This document shows, one piece after another, positions 24,298-33,155 of a DNA stretch of 64,000 nucleotides (position 1 is its first letter; every line of letters starts with the position of its first letter). The notes beneath the pieces are model-generated. The model searched no databases. It was not told the DNA's origin and saw only the letters and a program-made list of their open reading frames with translations. Source of the stretch: JANQMX01 sp965247175 (GTDB lineage: Bacteria; Pseudomonadota; Alphaproteobacteria; Kiloniellales; DSM-21159); contig OZ252006.1 in assembly GCA_965247175.1 (NCBI GenBank), positions 1 to 64,000 of the forward strand, written 5' to 3'. The position numbers were made by a program, and so were the translations under genes.

Positions 24298-25896
24298 GTG
24301 CTGGATTATGTGCTGGAGGGCGGGACGGTCTACGACGGCCGCGGCGGCGCACCGGTCACGGCAGACGTGGGAATCGCTAGCGGCTTGGTGCGAAAGATCG
24401 GCGATCTGAGCGAGGCTTCGGCCGCGCAGCGCATAAACGTCGCCGACCTTGCCGTTTCTCCCGGCTTCATCGATCTGCACACGCACTCGGACTTCACCCT
24501 GCTGGTCGATGGCCGGGCGCAGAGCCAGGTGCACCAGGGTGTCACGACGGAAGTTGTGGGGCAGTGCGGCTTCAGCTGCGCGCCGGTCACCTGCGACAAG
24601 GACATCCAGGCGTCTGGCGTTGGCTATCTCTCCGGCTGCGTGCACCTCGGCTGGCGGAGCTTCGGCGAGTATCTCGCACGTTTGGACGCCACGCCGCTCG
24701 GCGTCAACGTCGCTGCCTTCGTGGGGCAGGGGGCAATCCACCGGGCGGTCTTGGGCGATGCCCTGCGTCCGCCGCAACCGGAAGAACTGGAGAGCATGCA
24801 GCGCCTCGTCGAGCAGGCTTTCGACCAGGGCGCGCTCGGTATGTCCACCGGCCTGGAGTACTGGCCGGGTAGTCTTTCGTCGATCGAGCAGATCGTGCCG
24901 CTTTGTCAGGTCGCTGCACGAGAGGGTGGGCTCTATGCTACTCATGTGCGCAACCGCGATCTCTACTACGATCTCGGTTTCGCAGAAGCCATCTCCACCG
25001 CGCGCAGCGCCGGCGCGCGTCTTCAGATCTCCCATATCCAGCCGAAGTTCGGTGCGCCTGCCTATGCCATGACGCACACCTTGGAGATGATCGAGGCGGC
25101 ACAGCGCCAGGGCGTCGACATCGCCTTCGACGTCATTCCGCACGACTGGTCGCACACCCGCGTCTCGGCCATTCTGCCCCAGTGGGCGCAGGAAGGCGGC
25201 GCGCCCAAGCTGCTTCAGCGCTTGGCCGATCCGACACTGCGCACTGCGCTCAAACGCAATCCCAATCCCATGTGGCGCCTGGTCTCGGCTGGCCACTGGG
25301 AAGAGATCGTCCTACTCCGTTGCGATGCCAATCCGCACTTGGTTGGCGCCACCTTTGCCGAGATCGGCCGCGACCGAGGCTGCAACCCCTATGATGCGCT
25401 GCTCGACCTGCTGTTGGAGGAAGGGGAGGGCTTGCATCACATGCTCTGGACCTCGCGCAGCTTCTCGGATTCCGACATTCGCATGTGCCTGGAGCAGCCG
25501 GGCTGCGCCGTGATCTCCGACACCTTGGCGCTGGCGCCGGACGGCGCGCTGGCCGAGCAAATCGGATCGCTCAGCGGGTATGGCTGGACGGCCCGTTTTC
25601 TCGGCAATTACGTGCGCGACGAGAGCGTGCTGTCGCTCGCTGAGGCAGTCCGCAAGCTGACGTCTCTGCCGGCCGAGCGCATAGGCCTGAAAGACAGGGG
25701 CGTTCTGCAACCTGGCTTCAAAGCCGATATCGCGATCTTCGATCCGGCCGCCATCGCGAGCCGCTGCACGGTGCGGGAGCCTCGCCGCTACCCCGATGGC
25801 ATCGCCCACGTCTTCGTCAATGGCGAGGCCGTGATTCGGGACGGTGTTCGTTGCCCTGCGAACCCTGGGCGCGTTCTGCGCCATGGCAAAGGCTGA
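24298..25896 (+). CDS. N-acyl-D-amino-acid deacylase / D-aminoacylase family amidohydrolase
   Basis: A 532-residue metal-dependent amidohydrolase with the D-aminoacylase layout. The metal motif HTHSDF is at about residues 60-65, followed by GVTTEVVGQCGFS, with the metal-bridging Cys of this family, and GMSTGLEYWPG. The C-terminal part has GLKDRGVLQPGFKADIAIFDP, the typical end of the composite beta domain. It would hydrolyse N-acyl-D-amino acids or similar amides in the cytoplasm. GTG start at 24298 with GAAGGAG upstream. It is co-transcribed with the TRAP transporter. Dihydroorotase/hydantoinase relatives are less likely because of the Cys motif. Confidence 0.88.
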   Translation: MLDYVLEGGTVYDGRGGAPVTADVGIASGLVRKIGDLSEASAAQRINVADLAVSPGFIDLHTHSDFTLLVDGRAQSQVHQGVTTEVVGQCGFSCAPVTCDKDIQASGVGYLSGCVHLGWRSFGEYLARLDATPLGVNVAAFVGQGAIHRAVLGDALRPPQPEELESMQRLVEQAFDQGALGMSTGLEYWPGSLSSIEQIVPLCQVAAREGGLYATHVRNRDLYYDLGFAEAISTARSAGARLQISHIQPKFGAPAYAMTHTLEMIEAAQRQGVDIAFDVIPHDWSHTRVSAILPQWAQEGGAPKLLQRLADPTLRTALKRNPNPMWRLVSAGHWEEIVLLRCDANPHLVGATFAEIGRDRGCNPYDALLDLLLEEGEGLHHMLWTSRSFSDSDIRMCLEQPGCAVISDTLALAPDGALAEQIGSLSGYGWTARFLGNYVRDESVLSLAEAVRKLTSLPAERIGLKDRGVLQPGFKADIAIFDPAAIASRCTVREPRRYPDGIAHVFVNGEAVIRDGVRCPANPGRVLRHGKG

Positions 25897-26477
25897 GCTT
25901 GGACCAGCCATGCGCTGCGCGGAGCGCGCGCGGGCTTGAAGTGAGACTTGGCCCCATGCCACCACAGGCATCATGAGCGCCAGCTATAGCATTCCCAAAC
26001 TCGAAACCGAGCGGCTGCGTCTGCGCCATTGGGAGGTAAAGGACTTCGAGGCCTACGCGGCGCTGCGCACTGATGCCAATCTGCAGCGCTATGTCGACGG
26101 GTCGGTCAGCAGGCAGAAAGCCTGGGAGGATTTTTGTGCCGAGCCGGGGCAATGGGCCCTACTCGGCTACGGCGTCTTTCTCGTGGCGGAGAAGGAGAGC
26201 GACGCGGCAGCGGGATTTGCAGGCCTTTGGCATCCGCCGGACTTTGCCGAGCCGGAGCTCTGTTGGTCGCTCTTCCCCGGGCATATGGGCAAAGGCTATG
26301 CCACCGAAGCGGCCGCGGAAGCGAAGCGCTGGGCCAATGAAGAGATTGGACTGCCGCCGTTGATGAGCTTCGTGCACCCGGAAAATCTGGCCTCGCAGAA
26401 AGTCGCCGAGCGTCTTGGAGCCCAGTTTGTCGAGCACACGACACTGCGCGGCACCCCACAGTTCTTCTATCGCCATA
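25890..26477 (+). repeat. Tandem duplication, first copy (leader plus GNAT gene)
   Basis: Bases 25890-26477 align without gaps in the upstream part to 26512-27099, with a period of 622 bases. The similarity includes about 80 bases before the ATG (shared ccagccatgcg, ggcttgaag, catgccacca) and the whole coding region. The start of the repeat coincides with the last codons of the D-aminoacylase gene, so the duplication copied the leader from that gene end. Confidence 0.85.
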
Positions 26478-26482
26478 GCTAG
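25973..26482 (+). CDS. GNAT N-acetyltransferase (copy 1 of a tandem pair)
   Basis: A 169-residue GCN5-related acetyltransferase of the RimJ/RimL type. The N-terminal ETERLRLRHWEVKDFEAYAAL is a family opening; the acetyl-CoA site includes GHMGKGYATEAAAEAKRWA (about 103-121), and the end VHPENLASQKVAERLGAQFV is also typical. The substrate is unknown. A closely similar paralog lies 622 bases downstream with the same leader sequence, so this is one half of a recent tandem duplication. Confidence 0.92.
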   Translation: MSASYSIPKLETERLRLRHWEVKDFEAYAALRTDANLQRYVDGSVSRQKAWEDFCAEPGQWALLGYGVFLVAEKESDAAAGFAGLWHPPDFAEPELCWSLFPGHMGKGYATEAAAEAKRWANEEIGLPPLMSFVHPENLASQKVAERLGAQFVEHTTLRGTPQFFYRHS

Positions 26483-26511
26483 CCTCGGGTTGCTCTACTG
26501 CGCGGTAGGAC

Positions 26512-27099
26512 AGGCTGATGTTGGGCCAGCCATGCGTTGCCTGGAGCGTGCTCAGGCTTGAAGCGGGGCTTGGCGTCATGCCACCACTGGCGTCATGAGC
26601 CCGAGCTATAGCATTCCCACCCTGGAAACCGACCGATTGCGCCTCCGTCACTGGGACGTGAAGGACTTCGAGGCCTATGCCGCACTGCGGACCAATGCCG
26701 AGCTACAGCGCTATGTCGGCGGGCCGGTGAGCAAGGAGAAGGCCTGGGAGGATTTTTGCGCTTTATCGGGACAGTGGGCCATACGGGGCTTCGGCATCTT
26801 TCTCGTCGCCGAGAAGGCGAGTGATGCGGCTGCCGGTTTTGCCGGTCTTTGGTTCCCGCCGGATATCGCCGAGCCAGAGCTCTGCTGGTCGCTGTTTCCG
26901 GGCCATACGGGCAAGGGTTACGCCACCGAAGCCGCGGCAGAGGCCAAGCGCTGGGCCAATCATGAGCACGGCCTGCCGGCGCTGATGAGCTTCGTGCATC
27001 CGGAAAACCTGGCTTCTCGAAAGGTTGCGGAGCGCCTCGGCGCGTCCTTCGTCGAGCAAACGACGTTGCGCGGGCAAGCGCGGCTTTTCTACCGCCACA
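26512..27099 (+). repeat. Tandem duplication, second copy (leader plus GNAT gene)
   Basis: Second copy of the unit described at 25890. The ATG-to-ATG distance and the spacing of the leader blocks are both 622. Synonymous differences are frequent and amino acid differences are fewer, so the duplication is not very recent but both copies have been kept under selection. Confidence 0.85.
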
Positions 27100-27131
27100 C
27101 GCTGCTCGGTTTGATTGACAAAGCCGGGTAG
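26595..27131 (+). CDS. GNAT N-acetyltransferase (copy 2 of a tandem pair)
   Basis: A 178-residue RimJ/RimL-type acetyltransferase, near identical in plan to the gene at 25973: ETDRLRLRHWDVKDFEAYAAL at the start, GHTGKGYATEAAAEAKRWA at the acetyl-CoA site, VHPENLASRKVAERLGASFV at the end. It has about ten extra C-terminal residues (LLGLIDKAG). Both copies keep the catalytic fold, so both are probably active, perhaps with different substrates. Confidence 0.92.
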   Translation: MSPSYSIPTLETDRLRLRHWDVKDFEAYAALRTNAELQRYVGGPVSKEKAWEDFCALSGQWAIRGFGIFLVAEKASDAAAGFAGLWFPPDIAEPELCWSLFPGHTGKGYATEAAAEAKRWANHEHGLPALMSFVHPENLASRKVAERLGASFVEQTTLRGQARLFYRHTLLGLIDKAG

Positions 27132-27211
27132 GCTCGGCTTGATCCAATCGAACGAAGGTGCCCATTCCAAAAAAAGCCGGGCACCGCCACGAAACAGGGA
27201 ACAGCACGACC

Positions 27212-28288
27212 ATGAAAGCGCTTCGCAAAGCCCCTCTTTCTCGCCGTAAATTCCTTGCCACCAGCGGCGCGGCTGCCGTCGGCATCAGCATCTCCGGCAA
27301 GTTCGCCATGGCGGCGGAAGATGCCAAAGTGAATTTCTACAACTGGGACACCTACATCGGCGAGACGACGCTGGAGGACTTCACCGAGGCGACCGGCGTC
27401 GAGGTGCAGTACGACCTCTTTGCCGACAACGACGAGCTCTTCGCCAAGCTGAAGACCGGCAATCCCGGCTATGACCTGATTGTGCCGACCAACGACTATG
27501 TGGAGCGCATGATCCAGTCGAACATGCTGGAGCCGCTCGACCACTCGAAGATCCCGAACATTGCCAACATCGACCCGGTGTTCATGGACCCGGCCTTCGA
27601 TCCGGGGCGCAAGTACAGCCTGTCGTATATGTGGGGCACCATCGGCATCGGCTATCGCAAGTCGGCCGTCGACAGCGTGCCGGACAGCTGGAAGTGGCTC
27701 TACGACTCAGACAAGTACGCGGGACGCATCGCTTTGCTCGGCGACGGCGGTACGGTCCTGCAGATTGGCATGAAGTACCTGGGCCATTCGCTGAACACCA
27801 CCGACCCGGCCATTATCAAGCAGGCCGAAGAGATGCTGATTAAGCAGAAGCCTTACATTAAGGCCTTTGCGCCGGACAACGGCCAGGACCTGTTGCTTGC
27901 CGGCGAGGTCGATCTCGCCATGGAGTGGAACGGCGACATCTTGCAGGCGATGGAAGAGGACGACGACATCGGCTATGTGGTGCCGAAGGAAGGCGGCCTC
28001 CTGTGGGAGGACACGCTGTGCATCCCCACCGGTGCACCGCATCCTGAGAATGCCCACAAGCTCATCAACTTCATCCTCGACCCTGCGATCGGCGCCGATA
28101 TCGCCGATTTCATCTACTACGCCACGCCGAACAAGGCAGCCAAGGCGTTGATGAGCAAAGAGTATACGGAGAACCCGGCCATCTTCCCGCCCGAGGATGT
28201 CATCGCTCGATGCGAGACGGCGATCTATCCCGGCCCGAAGGTGACGCGCATGCTCGACGAAGCCTGGACCCGCGTGAAGGCCGCGTAA
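27212..28288 (+). CDS. Spermidine/putrescine-type ABC transporter substrate-binding protein
   Basis: A 358-residue periplasmic receptor of the PotD/PotF family. It has a twin-arginine-like signal (LSRRKFLATSGAAAVGISISG). The mature start KVNFYNWDTYIGETTLEDFTEATG matches PotD/PotF, where the Tyr-Asn-Trp-Asp/Glu-Tyr segment lines the polyamine pocket. The frame is open to 27158, but the ATG at 27212 begins at the signal. It heads a four-gene ABC operon (receptor, two permeases, ATPase). The ligand is probably a polyamine or a related amine, given the family. Confidence 0.92.
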   Translation: MKALRKAPLSRRKFLATSGAAAVGISISGKFAMAAEDAKVNFYNWDTYIGETTLEDFTEATGVEVQYDLFADNDELFAKLKTGNPGYDLIVPTNDYVERMIQSNMLEPLDHSKIPNIANIDPVFMDPAFDPGRKYSLSYMWGTIGIGYRKSAVDSVPDSWKWLYDSDKYAGRIALLGDGGTVLQIGMKYLGHSLNTTDPAIIKQAEEMLIKQKPYIKAFAPDNGQDLLLAGEVDLAMEWNGDILQAMEEDDDIGYVVPKEGGLLWEDTLCIPTGAPHPENAHKLINFILDPAIGADIADFIYYATPNKAAKALMSKEYTENPAIFPPEDVIARCETAIYPGPKVTRMLDEAWTRVKAA

Positions 28289-28344
28289 TGTCAGAGTTTG
28301 TCCGAACGATAGAGTCCGACCTGCGCTAGCGGGGGCGCGGGACC

Positions 28345-29271
28345 TTGGAGAGCTGGCGGCGCAACCCGCTGGTCTTTGCAGCGATAGCACTGCCGCCGGC
28401 TTTCTGGCTGGTGCTTTTCTTCCTGGTGCCACTCGGCATCGTCTGGCTGTACAGCTTTGGCGAGAACATCGATCTCGTCACCATTGAGACGACCTGGACC
28501 CTGGAGAACTACCGGCGGGCCGGGGAGCCGGAGATCTTTACGCTCTTCGTGCGCTCCCTCTGGCTCGCCGGCGTGGCGACCTTCGTCTGCCTCGTAGTCA
28601 GCTTTCCCATCGCGCTGGTGATCACGACGTCTTCGCCGAAGTGGAAGTCCTGGCTTCTGCTGCTGATCATTCTGCCGTTCTGGACCAACCTGCTCATCCG
28701 CACCTATGCGCTGCTCAACATCCTGGGCAGCCGCGGGCGCATCAACGAGGCGCTGGGTTGGCTCTGGGAGATGGGAGATGGCTTTCTGACGATCATCGGC
28801 CTGGGCCAGCTCAACCTGCTGGGCGAGCGCTTCACGCCGCTGACTCTGCTCGGCAACAACTTCGGGGTCATCTTCGGGCTCGTCTATGTGGCGCTGCCCT
28901 TCACCGTGCTGCCGCTCTATGCGGCGCTCGAGCGCATGGACCGCTCTTACATCGAGGCCAGCCTGGATCTCGGCGCCGGTCAGTTGCGCACCTTTTTCTT
29001 TGTGATCATCCCGCTCGCATCCTCGGGTATCGTCTCGGCGATCATCATTACCTTCATACCGACCCTAGGCTCCTTCCTGACACCGGACCTTCTGGGCCGC
29101 GGGCAGGTCGACATGATCGCCAACGTGATTGAGCGACAATTCAAGAGCGCCAACGACTGGCCTTTCGGTGCGGCACTCTCCTTCATCCTGCTCTATGCCA
29201 CCTTCTTCGCACTGGCGGCCCGCTCGCTTCTCTCCGGGCGGCGCGGGCGTGAAGATGCGGAGGCCTTCTGA
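28345..29271 (+). CDS. ABC transporter permease (PotB-like)
   Basis: A 308-residue inner-membrane permease with about six helices. The EAA-type cytoplasmic loop is YIEASLDLGAGQLRTFFFVIIPLA, which docks the ATPase. A TTG start at 28345 gives the usual PotB length. Its TGA overlaps the ATG of the next permease (TGATG/ATGA style), so the two are coupled. It forms a heterodimer with the 29271 product. Confidence 0.9.
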   Translation: MESWRRNPLVFAAIALPPAFWLVLFFLVPLGIVWLYSFGENIDLVTIETTWTLENYRRAGEPEIFTLFVRSLWLAGVATFVCLVVSFPIALVITTSSPKWKSWLLLLIILPFWTNLLIRTYALLNILGSRGRINEALGWLWEMGDGFLTIIGLGQLNLLGERFTPLTLLGNNFGVIFGLVYVALPFTVLPLYAALERMDRSYIEASLDLGAGQLRTFFFVIIPLASSGIVSAIIITFIPTLGSFLTPDLLGRGQVDMIANVIERQFKSANDWPFGAALSFILLYATFFALAARSLLSGRRGREDAEAF

Positions 29272-30122
29272 TGCGGCTGTGGCGCAAGAGGGAGCCCATC
29301 GGGCCGCTGGACTACGCCAAGCGGCTTCACATGCGCCTGCTGTTCCTTGCCACTTTGGTGTTTCTCTACGCGCCCATCGTGGTGCTGATCATCTTTTCCT
29401 TCAACGACAGCAGGCGCGGCGGCAACGTGGTCTGGCGCGGTTTCACAACCAAGTACTACGAGCGGGCCTTCGGCAACGAGAGCCTGATGGAGGCTTTCGC
29501 CAACTCTCTCACCATCGCCTTCGTCTGCACTATTGTCAGCGTCATTCTGGGTGCCTTGACGGCGGTGATGCTGTGGCGTTTCCGCTTTCCCTTCAAAGCC
29601 GGCTTCGAGGGCGCGGTGGCCCTGCCGATCGTCATCCCTGAGATCTGCATGGGGGTGGCGATGATGGTCTTCTTTGCGAGGAGCGGTATCTCAGTGCCGC
29701 CCGATTGGGGCTATCCCTGGAACCTCGGCAACATTACCATCGCCCACATCGCCTTCTCCTTCCCCTTTGTCGCCATGGTGGTGCGGGCACGTCTCGCCAA
29801 CTTCAACCGCGAGCTGGAGGAGAGCGCGAAGGATCTTGGCGCCACCGAATGGCAGGTGTTCCGAGACATCCTGATACCCCACATGCGCCCGGGTCTTGTG
29901 GCCGGCGGCCTCCTGGCATTCACCCTGTCACTCGACGACTTCGTGATCACCTTCTTCACCTCAGGACCGGATACCGTGACCTTCCCGGTGAAGGTCTATT
30001 CCATGGTGCGCTTCTCCGTGACGCCGGAGGTTAATGCCGCCTCCACCGTGCTCATCCTCATCACCCTGGTGTTGACCGCCTTCGCCATCTGGCTGCAGAA
30101 CCGGGAGAAGAAGGACTCGTGA
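29271..30122 (+). CDS. ABC transporter permease (PotC-like)
   Basis: A 283-residue permease with about six helices. The EAA loop is ELEESAKDLGATEWQVFRDILIPHM and the region SLDDFVITFFTSGP is characteristic of PotC. It starts at the ATG overlapping the stop of the upstream permease and ends overlapping the GTG of the ATPase gene, so the operon is tightly coupled. Confidence 0.92.
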   Translation: MRLWRKREPIGPLDYAKRLHMRLLFLATLVFLYAPIVVLIIFSFNDSRRGGNVVWRGFTTKYYERAFGNESLMEAFANSLTIAFVCTIVSVILGALTAVMLWRFRFPFKAGFEGAVALPIVIPEICMGVAMMVFFARSGISVPPDWGYPWNLGNITIAHIAFSFPFVAMVVRARLANFNRELEESAKDLGATEWQVFRDILIPHMRPGLVAGGLLAFTLSLDDFVITFFTSGPDTVTFPVKVYSMVRFSVTPEVNAASTVLILITLVLTAFAIWLQNREKKDS

Positions 30123-31246
30123 CCGTGACCGACATGCAAGGGCAGGCCGCCGGCCGGCCGGTGATCTCTATCGATGCGGTGACCAAGCGCTTCGCCGGGT
30201 CGGTGACCGCTGTCGACCGGGTCTCGCTCGAGATTGCCCCCGGCGAGTTCTTTGCCCTGCTCGGCCCCTCGGGCTGCGGCAAGACCACCTTGCTGCGCAT
30301 GATCGCCGGCTTCGAAAGCCCCACCGAGGGCCGCATCATGATCGATGGGCAGGACATGTCCCATGTCTCTCCCAACAAGCGTCCGATCAACATGGTCTTC
30401 CAGTCCTACGCCGTCTTTCCTCACATGACGGTGGCGAAGAACGTGGCCTACGGCCTCAAGGTGACCGGCACGCCGCAGTCGGAGATCGCCGGCCGGGTCG
30501 AGGAAGCGCTGGAGCTGGTGCATCTCGGCGGCTACGGCGCGCGTAAGCCCGATCAGCTCTCCGGCGGCCAGCGCCAGCGGGTGGCGCTCGCCCGCGCCCT
30601 GGTCAAGCGGCCTAAGGTGCTGCTGCTCGACGAGCCGCTCTCGGCGCTTGATGCCAAGCTGCGCGAAGCCATGCAGTTGGAGCTCGTGCGCCTGCAGGAG
30701 TCTGTGGGCATCACCTTCATCATCGTCACCCACGACCAGAGCGAAGCTCTCTCCATGGCGAACCGCATTGCGGTGATGGAGCGCGGCTCGGTTCGCCAGT
30801 TGGCGTCACCGGCCGACCTCTACGAGAACCCGGCCAACCGCTTTGTCGCCGACTTCATCGGCAAGGTGAACCTCTTCGAGGCGAAGGTGGCCTCGCGGGA
30901 CAACGGCTCTCTCGTCCTGCAAGTACAGGGCCTTGGCGAGGTGCGCTTGCCCCAGGGCATGGGTGTGGGCGAGGCCGGCAGCGCGGACTTGGCGCTCGCC
31001 GTAAGGCCTGAGAAGCTCCGCCTGGAGCGCGAGCCACCGTCCCCCGAGCGCCTGGGCTTCGAAGGGCAGGTGCAGCAGGTCGCCTACTACGGCGAGACCT
31101 CCTCGGTCTTCCTCACCGACCAGGCTGGGCACAGCGTCGCCGTTTCCATCCAGAATGAGGGGCGCAGCACGCAGCCGATGGTCACTGTGGGCGAGCGCGT
31201 CTGGTGTTCTTGGGCGCCTGAGGATACTTTGCTGCTCGCCGATTAG
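30119..31246 (+). CDS. ABC transporter ATPase (PotA-like)
   Basis: A 375-residue nucleotide-binding subunit. Walker A GPSGCGKTTLL (about 56-66), Q-loop FQSYAVFPHM, signature LSGGQRQRVALARAL, Walker B VLLLDEPLSALD and H-loop THDQSEAL are all present. A C-terminal TOBE-type domain (about 280-375) follows, as in PotA. It starts with GTG overlapping the stop of the PotC-like gene. It powers uptake of the ligand of the 27212 receptor, probably a polyamine. Confidence 0.95.
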   Translation: MTVTDMQGQAAGRPVISIDAVTKRFAGSVTAVDRVSLEIAPGEFFALLGPSGCGKTTLLRMIAGFESPTEGRIMIDGQDMSHVSPNKRPINMVFQSYAVFPHMTVAKNVAYGLKVTGTPQSEIAGRVEEALELVHLGGYGARKPDQLSGGQRQRVALARALVKRPKVLLLDEPLSALDAKLREAMQLELVRLQESVGITFIIVTHDQSEALSMANRIAVMERGSVRQLASPADLYENPANRFVADFIGKVNLFEAKVASRDNGSLVLQVQGLGEVRLPQGMGVGEAGSADLALAVRPEKLRLEREPPSPERLGFEGQVQQVAYYGETSSVFLTDQAGHSVAVSIQNEGRSTQPMVTVGERVWCSWAPEDTLLLAD

Positions 31247-31280
31247 CCCGGCTTCGAGTCGCGCGCCGCCGCGCCGGGCT
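31245..31280 (+). terminator. Hairpin after the ABC operon
   Basis: AGCCCGGC (31245-31252) pairs with GCCGGGCT (31273-31280) around a 20-base GC-rich loop and is followed by TCTCACATC. The hairpin begins in the stop codon of the ATPase gene and lies before purB. Without a full T-run it is a probable, not certain, terminator of the ABC operon. Confidence 0.45.
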
Positions 31281-31319
31281 TCTCACATCGCAGATACGCC
31301 CGACACTAGAAAGCAAGCT

Positions 31320-32669
31320 ATGATTCCACGCTATTCCCGCCCGGAGATGGTCCAGATCTGGGCGCCCGAGAACAAGTTCCGCCTTTGGTTCCTGATCGAG
31401 GCTCATGCCTGCGATGCCTTGGCCGAGCTTGGTGTCATCCCAGCCGAGGCGGCTGCGGCTGTCTGGGCACGAGGCGATCAACCCTATACGGAGGCGCGCA
31501 TCGCCCGTATCGACGAGATCGAGCGGGAGACAAAGCACGATGTCATCGCCTTCCTGACCGAACTCGCCGAGCAGGTCGGCGAGGAAGCGCGCTTCGTCCA
31601 TCAGGGCATGACATCCTCGGATGTGCTCGACACCTGCCTGGCGCTGCAGATGACGCAGGCGGCCGACCTGCTGCTCGCCGACCTCGACCGCTTGCTCGCC
31701 GCGCTCAAGGCGCGGGCCTATGAGCATAGGGATACGCTTTGCCTGGGACGCAGCCATGGCATCCACGCCGAGCCGACCACCTTTGGGCTTAAGCTTGCCG
31801 GGCACTACGCGGCCTTTGCCCGTGCCCGTGCGCGGCTGGTCGCGGCTCGGGACGAGATCGCCACCTGCGCCATCTCCGGCGCGGTTGGGACCTTCGCCAA
31901 TATCGACCCGGCGGTGGAGCGTCATGTCGCCGAGAAGCTCGGCCTGACGCCCGAGCCGGTTTCGACCCAGGTCATCCCCCGCGACCGTCACGCCGCCTTC
32001 TTCGCCGCGCTGGCGCTGATCGCCAGCTCGGTCGAGAACCTGGCTGTCGAGATTCGCCACCTGCAGCGCACTGAGGTGCGGGAGGCCGAGGAGTATTTCG
32101 CGCCGGGGCAAAAGGGCTCCTCCGCGATGCCGCACAAGCGCAACCCGGTGCTGACCGAGAACCTCACCGGCCTCGCCCGCGTGGTGCGTGCGGCTGTGAT
32201 TCCGGCTTTGGAGAACGTCGCGCTTTGGCACGAGCGGGATATCTCCCACTCCTCGGTCGAGCGCATGTTGGGCCCCGACGCCACGGTGACGCTCGATTTC
32301 GCGCTCAACCGACTGGCCGGCGTAATCGAGAAGTTGCTGGTCTATCCGGAGGCCATGGCCAAGAACCTCGACCAGCTCGGTGGTCTGGTGCATTCCCAGC
32401 GCGTGCTGCTGGCGCTGACCCAGGCCGGGGTCAGCCGCGAAGACGCCTATCGCATCGTCCAGCGCAATGCCATGAAGGTCTGGCAGGAGGGAGCTGATTT
32501 CCTGACTGCGCTCAAGCAGGACCCGGACTGCAAGGTGCCCGACGGCGACCTCGAGGCCGCCTTCGACATGAGCTATCACACCAAGAACGTGGATGCGATC
32601 TTCAACCGTGTCTTTGGTAGCGCTCAGGCGTCAGTGGAACACTTGGCAGAGAAGCGCCAGGTGTCGTAG
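31320..32669 (+). CDS. purB: Adenylosuccinate lyase
   Basis: A 449-residue enzyme of the fumarase/aspartase superfamily that makes AICAR and AMP in purine synthesis by eliminating fumarate. It starts MIPRYSRPEMVQIW, the standard start of bacterial PurB, and has the superfamily signature KGSSAMPHKRNP with the mobile catalytic Ser. HQGMTSSDVLDTC and GRSHGIHAEPTTFG line the active site. The frame is open to 31155, but the ATG at 31320 matches the family. It is not functionally related to the ABC operon upstream. Confidence 0.96.
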   Translation: MIPRYSRPEMVQIWAPENKFRLWFLIEAHACDALAELGVIPAEAAAAVWARGDQPYTEARIARIDEIERETKHDVIAFLTELAEQVGEEARFVHQGMTSSDVLDTCLALQMTQAADLLLADLDRLLAALKARAYEHRDTLCLGRSHGIHAEPTTFGLKLAGHYAAFARARARLVAARDEIATCAISGAVGTFANIDPAVERHVAEKLGLTPEPVSTQVIPRDRHAAFFAALALIASSVENLAVEIRHLQRTEVREAEEYFAPGQKGSSAMPHKRNPVLTENLTGLARVVRAAVIPALENVALWHERDISHSSVERMLGPDATVTLDFALNRLAGVIEKLLVYPEAMAKNLDQLGGLVHSQRVLLALTQAGVSREDAYRIVQRNAMKVWQEGADFLTALKQDPDCKVPDGDLEAAFDMSYHTKNVDAIFNRVFGSAQASVEHLAEKRQVS

Positions 32670-32686
32670 TTGGAGGGCCGAAGCGG

Positions 32687-33019
32687 TCAGCGCTCGCCGT
32701 GCAAGCTGCGGATGTAGGCGATGACGTCGTCGGTCTCGTCGGCCGTGAGGATGAGGTTCGGCATATTCTGCTTCTCCGAGCTCTGCAGGATGAAGCGTAT
32801 CGCCAGCGGCGTCATGGTGCGATTGTCGGCGATGCTCTGAAAGCTCGGAGCCCCGTCCTTGCCCGGCTCCTGCATCCCCTTTTCGACACCATGGCATGCG
32901 CTGCAGACCTCTTCGGCCAATTGCTGGCCGAGCGCCGGGTCGCCCGGCAAGTCCTCTGCAAGACTTGGCTCGGAGGCCGCCAAGGCGACGCCCAAGCCAA
33001 GGCAAACCGCTTTCCACAT
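32687..33019 (-). CDS. Small periplasmic class I cytochrome c
   Basis: A 110-residue exported monohaem cytochrome. A Sec signal peptide (MWKAVCLGLGVALAASEPSLA) precedes the haem motif CSACH (residues ~39-43). The axial Met is likely the one in KQNMPNLILT, and the C-terminal helix ends DDVIAYIRSL, as in cytochrome c-type domains. It is an electron carrier in the periplasm. It is tail to tail with purB and divergent from the gene at 33156. It may serve an oxidoreductase elsewhere; no direct partner lies beside it. Confidence 0.9.
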   Translation of the reverse strand: MWKAVCLGLGVALAASEPSLAEDLPGDPALGQQLAEEVCSACHGVEKGMQEPGKDGAPSFQSIADNRTMTPLAIRFILQSSEKQNMPNLILTADETDDVIAYIRSLHGER

Positions 33020-33155
33020 GCCTTTGGTCCTTATTCATCAGATCGACCGCATCACAACGCGCGCTGCGCCACCGCCGCATTGCGCTAGGTCAAAGGCAGT
33101 TGGGGCAGGCCTTGATGTTATGGGCCGTTCATCAGAACTATTGCGGTTCGGCTTC

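Noticed and set aside
31182..32579. 465-codon open frame on the - strand
   Set aside because: Antisense to purB, which has unmistakable signatures.
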